The translations under genes and the position numbers were made by a program. Below are positions 48,320 to 59,200 of a stretch of 64,000 bases of DNA, one piece after another. Positions within the stretch are counted from its first letter, which is position 1, and every line of letters starts with the position of its first letter. The stretch is from Pratylenchus scribneri. Lineage: Eukaryota; Nematoda; Chromadorea; Rhabditida; Pratylenchidae. The notes below the pieces were generated by a model. It saw nothing but the letters and a program-made list of their open reading frames with translations. It ran no database searches and had not been told where the DNA came from. The stretch spans positions 682,001-746,000 of the forward strand of contig JAQSEB010000003.1 of NCBI GenBank assembly GCA_030063045.1, read 5' to 3'.

Positions 48320-50270
48320 TTGCGATGATGAAAGACATTTTAATTGAATCATTTCAATTTAATAATTTTCACCCTTATGATTTAAAACATTAAAATTTAT
48401 TCAATTTTTAGTTTTTATATTTTTATAAAAAAATCACATTGAAATAACAATCATTAAATTATAATATAATTTATACTCTTTTCTCTTTTTAATTCGCTAT
48501 GTAACGAAACCCCGAAATCACATCGAATAGGAGAAGCATCACGAAACACCGAAATCACGAAACAGCGAAAAGGCAGGCAAAATTAATTTTGCTATTTTGC
48601 AATAAAAATATAAATTATTTATAAAATTCTTTTAAAATTTTTTCATTTATTAGAGTTGAATCAATTCCTAAATTCTTAAAAAACAAATGAAATAAATAAA
48701 ATCAATGTAAGCCATAAATAAATTGCTCCCTATTTCCGATACGAAGGTCAAGGGCATTTGCAAGAATTTTGTTCTGACTAACGGAGGGAGTAATTATAGC
48801 AAAAATTAGTTGCAATATTTTTTAGACAATCTAATCGGAAAAATGGCAATTTAGAGCAAATTCTTTTATATTCTTCGACATTTTACTATAATCGGCTTTT
48901 TGACTTCATTTTCGTCCATTTCCATGTGTGAAATGTGCGGTGAATGTACTTTTCCCTTTCAACATTTTGGTCTCGCCCAAAAAATAAATACTCGTACATT
49001 TACATATGAATAATTCTCCATTTTCTGACTCATTTGTCCTCTCAAATTCATTCCCTTTTCCCTCCAATTTGTGAATAAAAATTCGCGCAGCGGCCGCTTC
49101 GATCCACAAAATCGCCCAAAAGCTCACAAAAGCCCACAAAATCCATCGCGTCGGAAGCGCTGACCTGTGGCGAGGAGAGGCGAGGACGGCAGCAGTAACC
49201 CACCGTGGGGGATGTCAATGTCCCCTCTGTTGTGCGAGTCCATCTAGGTCATCATCATCATTCCACCACCGAATCGCCGTATATAGTCCTCCTCCTCCAC
49301 TGTTGCCTGCGCGAAATGAGGGATGCGCGAATTTTTGTTCATCCCCACACCGCCGAGAGGGGAAAGGGCACATTGTTGGAGGATTGTCGCGCCCCTCCGC
49401 CGAAAGGGATTGGGGCTAGTGATGTACTGATGTTTCAGTCGGGAGGTGAACCACCACCACCTCTAAAATGTGCAAGGGCACATAGCATTTTTGAGTGTGT
49501 GAATATCGAACGGTTGACCGGCGCTGCTTTAAAATTGGTCATAATATTTTTCAAATGTTTGAGCAAGTTTTTTTTGTTTTCTATTCATTCACATATCGCC
49601 CATAAAATTCACTTTCAATTATGTCCACAAAAGATTATAATTCTATGCATTTTTCGCAGTAAAACGCATTTGACTTAATTTGAATTTTATCATATTGTTA
49701 GAAAACCTATTTTTAAGTATTAAGCAAAAATCTAATGTTTCTTTTAGGTTTTTTTTGTGAAGCTTACCAAAATAGGTTTCGCGAAGCCAAAATAGGTAAT
49801 TTTTGGTTCGTTTTATTACATTTTTCTATTGAAATTTTTCCTATAAAAAAGTGACAAAATAAGTAAAAGTGGTTGAAAATTAAATAAAAGGTATTTAATA
49901 AATGGTAAATGCTAATATACTGTATCTATTCTATTTGAAATCCCCTCTCTATTAGAAGCCCCCATCCAAAAATGTTTGTAAAAAATATTTAAGCCGAAAT
50001 AAGCATTTTTTGTTTCAAAAATTCCGAAAAATTCCCACCTCGGAGGGTCTCTGAAATTTATAGCTCCCGGGCTTCTAATAGAATAAATACGGTAAGTAAG
50101 AATATTTTTATGCTTTTACCATCAAATCGAATAAATAAATGATCGGTTAAAACATAAAAATTCCCTCCCAATTTATTATAATTTTAAGCATTAAATTTAT
50201 TCTCCAAATTCTAACATCTGATTAAAATAATTTATTTAATTTCAAATAAAATACGACAACATAATTTCAG
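48320..50270. promoter_or_regulatory. Intergenic region between the two PAN-ZP genes
   Basis: Contains the 3' UTR of the first gene (AATAAA at 48,601), a GC-richer patch at about 49,090-49,500 open in several frames but without a convincing protein, and the presumed promoter of the second gene. TTTCAG directly precedes the ATG at 50,271, so the start could be a trans-splice acceptor or the 3' end of a 5'-UTR intron. Confidence 0.35.
49918..50092. mobile_element. Small mariner-like MITE with TA ends
   Basis: CTGTATCTATTCTATT at the left faces AATAGAATAAATACGG at the right (two mismatches as inverted repeat), each bordered by TA. The inner words ATTAGAAGCCC and GGGCTTCTAAT are also inverted. 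About 175 bp, no coding capacity, 180 bp upstream of the second PAN-ZP gene. Confidence 0.75.
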
Positions 50271-53200
50271 ATGTTACCATTCAATTATTTCCTTAAAATT
50301 TTAATTTTTTCCTTACTCCATTTTTCCCTCTTTATTTTGGCACAACCCACCGGAAATGGAGGTTGCCGTCCAATTTATGTGCGTTGGCCTCGAGTTCGTC
50401 TGAACAATCAACAGGGAGGGGCGAAAAGTTCGGCCGGACCAAATTTATCATTTGGTGAATGCCAAAAGGCATGCAGTGAGGACAGAAATCCAGCAACATT
50501 AATTAGCGGAAACAACAGTGGCACAACAAATTTACAGGTAATAAATTTAATTCGATTTTGTCTATTTCCCATAAAAGGAACAATTCCTTTCGGAGTAGCA
50601 TTTTGATTTATGAGAGCATTTTCCTCTGAAACAGAGACGCCAGACTTATCCATCTAGCTAATTTGTCGCTTTTAAAAATAATAACTCGTCAAAGTGTAGA
50701 TGTGGTCCAATATGGAAGAATTTCTTATCAAATTAGTGAACAGACTTTTGCCTATAGTATAATCTATAATTATATATATTTAATTTAAATTGATTCAGTA
50801 TTTCTGAAATTATATGCATAAAATCATTTGAAAATACTTTTTCTATGGATTAGCAAAATTTTCAATGATTTTAGGGCACAGCTAGAACAATCTTGAACAT
50901 ATTTAAATACCTTTTAATATTTTTAATCTAAGCTCTCTAATTTGAAATTAAATTCATCACAATTTGTTCATTTCTTGATGAATTATTATAATATAAACTG
51001 AGAAGTTATCTATGGCGATAATATGATGAGACGTCCGAAGAATTATTCCCATTAGAAGGGACATCTCATTTCTAAATTAAAGTTTCTCAATTTTTCGATT
51101 TTAATTTATTGACAATTTTTTCAATTATTTTTAAATTTTTGTTTAATTTGAATCTATATAAACATAATTTTAAGTGTTCGGCTTTGAACCATCGCTCTGG
51201 TTTTGGCTCTTCAAATGAATGCCAAATATTCAGTCGAGAGCATGTCCAACACACCGATGGCTATATGGAGGCCGATGATCGGTACCAAATATTCCAAATA
51301 AATAAATAAAAATAAATTTACAGTTATACTTTCTATTGGAAATTTTGTGTTGACAGTTAGTTTTGGCAAAAATAATTTTTTACATTTTTATTTAAATCAG
51401 CCCAACGAAGTTGTACTGGAGAATATGCGTTCACATTCCTTTCGGATCGATACATGTTAAAAAGTGAAGTGAGCCGAACAAAATTCACAAAAACCCTCGA
51501 AGATTGTTTGGCCGAATGCTTGAATGATTCCAAAATTTTGTGCCGAAGTGTTTCATTTAATCGAACGGATGGGGGTGTTGGAAAATAATTGGATGAAATA
51601 TTCTAATTCCATTTTAGGTTGCCATTTATCAGAACAAAATCAGTTGAGCAAGCCGGCTTTCATCCGCATTAATAATAGTAAGTATGAGGGAGATAATTAA
51701 CATGCAATAGCTATTAATAATTTTTTATTTTTATCTTATCAATTTATTTATTTTATCACATTTTTCATCCATTGTGGGACCATATTGCCAATTAATAATA
51801 TTCCACACATTTATCCAATTAATCCTCTTACAAATACATTTTATACCCCTTACAAATACATTTTATACCCCTTACAAATACATTTTATACCCCTTACAAA
51901 TACATTTTATACCCCTTACAAATACATTTTATACCCCTTACAAATACATTTTATACCCCTTACAAATACATTTTATACCCCTTACAAATACATTTTATAC
52001 CCCTTACAAATATTTTTTATACCCCTTACAAATACATTTTTATACCCCTTACAAATACATTTTATACCCCTTACAAATACATTTTATACCCCTTACAAAT
52101 ACATTTTTATACCCCTTACAAATACATTTATACCCCTTACAAATAGATTTTATACCCCTTACAAATACATTTTATACCCCTTACAAATACATTTTATACC
52201 CCTTACAAATACATTTTATACCCCTTACAAATACATTTTATACCCCTTACAAATACATTTTATACCCTTACAAATACATTTTATACCCCTTACAAATACA
52301 TTTTATACCCCTTACAAATACATTTTATACCCCTTACAAATACATTTTATACCCCTTACAAATACATTTTATACCCCTTACAAATACATTTTATACCCTT
52401 ACAAATACATTTTATACCCCTTACAAATACATTTTATACCCCTTACAAATACATTTTATACCCCTTACAAATACATTTTATACCCCTTACAAATACATTT
52501 TATACCCCTTACAAATACATTTTATACCCCTTACAAATACATTTTATACCCCTTACAAATACATTTTATACCCCTTACAAATACATTTTATACCCCTTAC
52601 AAATACATTTTATACCCCTTACAAATATTTTTTATACCCCTTACAAATACATTTTTATACCCCTTACAAATACATTTTATACCCCTTACAAATACATTTT
52701 ATACCCCTTACAAATACATTTTTATACCCCTTACAAATACATTTATACCCCTTACAAATAGATTTTATACCCCTTACAAATACATTTTATACCCCTTACA
52801 AATACATTTTATACCCCTTACAAATACATTTTATACCCCTTACAAATACATTTTATACCCCTTACAAATACATTTTATACCCCTTACAAATATTTTTTTA
52901 TTCACTAAATATAAAATTAATTTTAAAAATATTTATTAAAATTAAATATTTTCAGATCCCAACTATCGCATTGATTACTACGAGAATAATTGCTACAATA
53001 GTAGGGCATTTTAATCGACATATATTTAAAAATTTTAATATTTTTTAGATAGCTTCAAATTTACATCAATTTGCGAGCCAAATGGCATTCGAGTAGGAAA
53101 TTTTTTTTGAAATTTTTTAATTTAAAATATTTAAATTTTGAATTTATGCAATAATTAATTTTATAAATATTAAATTGCAAATAAATACGAATTAACAAAA

Positions 53201-56200
53201 ATAATAAAAAAAATTGCAGATTCGTGTCGATTCTCGCATTCCCTATACCGGCGCTCTTTATGGCCTCTACGATTTCTTCTCTTGCCGAATTGAGCCAAAA
53301 GAGGCGAACACATTTGATTTCCTTTTTCCCTATCCAAATTTGGCCCGGAATTGTTCGGATAGTATGCGCCAATCGGTGAGGAAATCCTCCAATAAATTTA
53401 ATTAATTTTCCTTTAAGGGCGATGAAATTGTTCTGGAGGTGGTTTTATCGACGGACGGTGTTGAACCATTGTATTTCATTACTGCCGATGATTTAACGTA
53501 TCAGGCCCGCTGTCCATTACAAAAATTTACTGGGTATGGCGGATTTTTATACATATTTTTGCTTAAATTAATTTTTCAATATGGATTTTTTGTGCATCCT
53601 TAAAAAATTATTTAAAAATTAATTTAATCAAAAATCTAAATTAAAATAGAATTTAAATTATTTTTGAATAAAATTGTTATAAAAAAATCCATTAGATATT
53701 TTATTATATTTTAAATTTTAATTTAATTAAATTTTTTTGGCACTTACTTATTATCTGTCACAAAATTTTTTCAACTCCAAATTAACCCTTTGTTACCCCA
53801 AAAATAGCTCAACTCTAAAATAACCTAAATATCGTATTTTTTTATCATTTAACAACCAAAAATGAATGACAAAATGAGAATCACACAAAAAATTTTAAAA
53901 TATGGTGATAGATAATAAATATAAGTATCATTTTTCTTAAAAATGTTATTTTGTGTTTTTATTTGCTTACAAATATTTTTATTATAGTATTCATAAAATT
54001 GCAAAAAAAAATCCGCCTGTTGTTCGACTAACAAAATAAAATAATTATGCCTATTTTACACTAATTAATTCCTTTTTAAATTATAAAATTCTATTTAAAA
54101 AAACTTTAAAAAATATTTAAGAACTTTTTACTAAAGAAAAATTACAGTTTTTAAAATTTTAAAAATTTTTTAATATGACTAATTTAAACTTTAATTTTAA
54201 AAATTTCCAGCTCGCCGCATCCCCGTGAACATTATGAATTGACTGGACAAATTGGCGATCCAAAACGAGGTGCCTCAATCAATTCCATTTTGGAAGCATT
54301 GAGTTCAGCTGCGGAACCCACAAATGTACAAAGACGGTTCGGAACCACAATTTTGGAAGAGGAAACCGAAGGGACTACTCCAACAACTCTTGCCAAAACA
54401 TCGCCAAAAGCAACTTCGACCACGGAGAATAGTCGATGGTGGTCCTGGACAACATTGAAACCTTTTACGAAAGACATTTTCACTCTTCCTTTGTACTCAT
54501 TGGGTGGATTTGGCGCAGAAAAGACGGCAGAGGATAGCATAAAATCGACAACAATATCTACAATATTGACGGATCCAAATTGTTTACAAAAGAATGGAAA
54601 TTGTGAAAGAACCTCTGATGGTGGAAAAGCACATTCACCAAGAATAAATGACTCACTTGCTTCGGAAAGTGTTAAGGATGATTCTTCATCGACAAAATCC
54701 TTAATTTCGACGGCAACATCGACGCCAACTTCCACAATACATTCATCATTAACAGAGAAAACAACAGTAAATCATGAAACGGAAAGTAAAGCTACGCCAA
54801 AATTTAAGCCAACAACCATTTTGGTGCATCAACAACAGAGCAGTAATATTGCAGAAAGTAATAATCTTTTCTTTCACTATAAATTTTTTCCTCAAAAAGT
54901 GAAAAATATTCTCAACCTCAAATATTTCCCTCAAAAAAAATTTTCAACCTGCTGAATGATCCAAAAAATGAGAATTTTTGAAATTTTTAAATAGAAAATC
55001 ATAAACATGAATTTAATTCAGCACACTTCATATCACTTATTAGAGGAAAAAATAATCCCATATTAAAATGATGTTTTAGTACTAAAAAATTTTAGGCTTT
55101 AGCTTTCAGCGCATCGGTCCTATTAATCTTAAAGATAAGTTTATATTCTTAAAAGAATATTCCGTTATTTCTATATAATTTAAATATATCTATTATTTCA
55201 TCCTTTTTATGGGTATATCAACAAAATTTCAAAAATTTCCATTTTTTTGGTGTCATTTTGGGAAAAAAAAGTTTTATTGGGGTAAAAATTATTAGGGCAA
55301 AAAACTTTTTATTAGGGTAAAAAAAGTTTTTATTAAGGTAAAAAAGTTTTATTAAGGCAAAAATGTTTTTGAGGGTACAAAGTTTTTGAGAGTAAAAATA
55401 GTTTTTATTAGGGCAAAAAGGTTTTTGAGGGTAAAAAATTTTTGAGTAAAAAAATTTTTGGGTATCAAATACCATGTTTATAGATGAGGCTTCCGATGAT
55501 GATTCAGACGGCACAACATCAAATGGAAGACAAAGAAATCAGGGGAATGGAAAAGGTGGCCAACGTGTGGGGATGGAACCAATTTTTGAGGACGATGAAG
55601 ATTCTACGACGGCTGATTCGTCATCGTCTTCAACATTGACTGCTGCATTGAATAATTCATCATCAACTTCCCCTACTACAACGGAGAGATATTCGACAAA
55701 TTCATTGGGAGATGAGACGACCAAAACAACTACTAAACGATCAACGGAGAGTCAAACGAATTGGGATGATGGCAGGAAAAAATTCAGGTAAGGCAAAAAT
55801 TTATAATTTTTATTATCAATAACAAGCTATAAGTAACTATTTTTCATTCAAACTTTTAGTATCATAGCATTATTAAAACATTTACCATTTTGAGAAGCGT
55901 ACGATTCTATAAAAGTATCCATCATTCAGTAAATTGACTATCCTTTTTTGGCTCACATAGCTAAACAATGATGCAACTAATTTGAGAAAGCGTTGGGCAA
56001 TTTGTAAGCTCAAAATGCCCTCTATAATATGCTATTTTTAAATTTTATAGATCTGGGTTTTAAAATACATAACTTTTAATATAATAGATCCAGATTTTTT
56101 GAGTAATGATTTTTAAAAATTTTTAGAGAACATTTTAAGAATTCAAATCAAGTGGCTATTTTTCATTGTTGATCTATGGTCAAATGAAATAGTCCAAATT

Positions 56201-59200
56201 ATTGAAAATTAATTTTAAAATTTCATAACTAGGCTTTAAAAAATTTGAAAATTAATTTTAATAGGCTCTAAATAAGAATTTTATTTCATATAATTTTTAT
56301 TTATGCTCATATTTCTAATAAAGAGAAACCAAAAAATTCAATTTTCAATGTCATTTTTATTATATGCATAATCACTAATTTTGATTCCTAGTTTCTCGAC
56401 GCATTTGGCCTTCCCAACCGATGGGATTTTGGTTCGAACCGGCGGCAGCGATTCATCCACCTCGACAGCGGGACATGATGGCGGCCATTCATCTACCCAA
56501 TCAACAACGGGCATTTCTAATGGAAGCGGAGAACAAAATACAATTTCATTTTCTACTACGGCATCTCCAACGACCGCCTCAACCACTTTGACTTCAGAAA
56601 GCCCATCATCACCAAATTTTGCCAATGAAGGCAGCCAATCTGCTGCTGGGCCATCAACATCGTCGCCGGAACCGCCGCCAAAGTCTTCTTCGCCGTCATC
56701 GGGTGCCACAACAAATGATGGCCAACAGGGCGTGAGAAGTGAATTGTAAGGAATTTTTAAATTATAATTTAATTTTTATTATTTTAATAATTTCGACTCA
56801 ATTTTTATTAAGTTCAATAAATTTGTCGAAACTTATTTTATAAATTTGAGCAGATTTTATTAAAAAAATTTTTTAAATTAAATAAAATCATTATTTTAAA
56901 AATTTGCAAATTTTAATAAGAATAATTAATAATAGAAGTTGAATGAGGAAAAAGTCACAAATTTGTCACTTTTATGGATTTCTAAGCGAATTTTATTGAA
57001 CGAATAGACATTTAAAAATTGCATAGAAAAAATTATCAGCCTTAATGTAAAGCCAAATTCAATAAATTTAAAAAAATTTTAATTCAATTAAAATTTATTT
57101 TCTTTAATTTTTAGCAAATTTCATTATAATTTTTTTATTCCTCGCAGCAATCCATTGGCCGTTTTTGGCAGTTTTGGCAGTCGACCGGGCACCAGCCATA
57201 CGGCACAGCGTGAAAAAATTATTTTCGACATTTACCACAACGGACAACCGGTAAAAAATTTAAAAAAATTAAATTAATAACAAAATTGCAGGCAGAAGCG
57301 GTGGTCGTTGGCAGTCGAATTACACTCGCATTCACTCCATATTTTGCCATACCACGTAAAATATTTTATTTTTAAATGAATTTATTTTTAATTTATAATT
57401 TTTTAAAATTCTATTAAAAATAATTTTTTATAATTTTAAATAATTTAAAAATTATTTTCAGCCACTCATATGTCCATTTCGGGCTGCCAAGTTGAGCCGA
57501 TCGGTTCACTTTATGAATGGGAAAAAGAGCCACTGGCAATTATTAAGGTAAATTTTATAAAAAAATTTTTTTTAATTAATTTTATTATATTACATAAAAA
57601 ATAATAAATTAATTCTAATTTTCTCAAGGATGGCTGCCAAGCGGATCATGTCGGCCTTGTTTGCCCACCTCAAAAAACAGATTACGGTATTCGAGTCACG
57701 GTGGAGGCATTCCGCTATCAGACAACCACCCAAGTCCAGTAAGTTTATAGTTTATTTATTAATTCATATTTTACTTTTTTAAAAATTTAATTATAAACTT
57801 CAATTGCTCTAATTTTTCTATCAATTTTGCATTTTCATCTTTGTTTATTTCCTCTTGATGAAGGCAAAATATAATTCAAATTTTTATCCAAAAAGGCCCC
57901 ATCAATCATATTTTTGCCTCTTCTTAAAATGTATTAATCAAATTGTTTGGGAAAATTGCATATTTGAATTTTTCTCTCAAATTTTAATTTGAATTTGGTT
58001 TTAGGCCATTTTCTTTTAAAATCACTTCAATGACTTTTGCTCATCTATTGAATCTAAATTCTTTCTTATTGAATAAGATGATTATCAAATTACAATTTTG
58101 AAAATTCCTAACCAATTATAACGATAATTTTATATATTATTTTAGTATAATAAAATCTTGTAAAGAAATTTACATTTGTTCTATTTTACACACACAATTA
58201 TATATTAATTAACCCAAAAATTTTTCAAAATTTTTGTGTTTTTAATTTTTGGGAAATGCCAAATAATTGGTTCCTTACCGTCCGGGGACATCTCCACAAT
58301 ATGCAAAGGGCGGTACAAATATGGGAACCTCCACAATGGTACAAATATGGGAATCTCCACAATGGTACAAATATGGGAATCTCCACAATGGTACAAATAT
58401 GGGAACTTCCACAATGGTACAAATATGGGAACCTCCACAATTGTACAAATATAGGCGTTTTCGATTATAAAAAATCAGAAACCGGTTATAGACCCCAGAA
58501 ACCTTATACCATTTTGTAGATCTCATCGAGACGCATCGATTGGTATATAATTTGTTATGGTTTGGTCAAATTAAATGATATTAAACCATTTTTCAAGTTT
58601 TTGGTTTTAAACTCTTTTATTTTGGGCCAAACCACAACAAATTAATACCAATCGATGCAACTCGATGAGATCTACAAAATGGTATAAGGTTTGTGGGGTC
58701 TATAACCGGTTTCTGATTTTTTATAATCGAAAACGCCTATATTTGTACCATTGTGGAGATGCCTATATTTGTACCATTGTGGAGATGACATAGCACCGTT
58801 TTTTTTTGATATGCGCGTATAGGCAAAATTTATTAAATGTCGAGGATATCGAGTGTGTGGAATATGGTAAAGATTAAAGAATCTGACATCCTCCGTTTTT
58901 TTTATATTGTATCAAAATAAGCCAAAATTTTCAAGATAGAGCAATTTTTTTTAAAATTATTCTAGGATAGAAAATGGTTTAAGAGATAAAAAGAAGGATC
59001 ACGAATTCGACAATCATCATTTGTCTCATATCAGACCATTTTAACAACATATATGTCAACTTTTTTCAAGAATTGCTTAAAAATAAATATAAATCCTTAA
59101 CAAATATCAATGATTTTATGCTTGTGTTAACAAATTTAATTCTGAATTGCATTTGATCGTGATCATATATAATTGAGCAATTTTGCTGCTTTTGCGCGTC

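Noticed and set aside
49205..49678. 157-codon frame between the two PAN-ZP genes
   Set aside because: No domain, no signal peptide, low-complexity His/Pro content, and no intron structure; more likely a GC-richer promoter-proximal patch.
51774..53048. Very long open frames (over 380 and 420 codons) on +
   Set aside because: They are translations of the 22-bp satellite, open in all three frames; flanking exons of the PAN-ZP gene splice around them.
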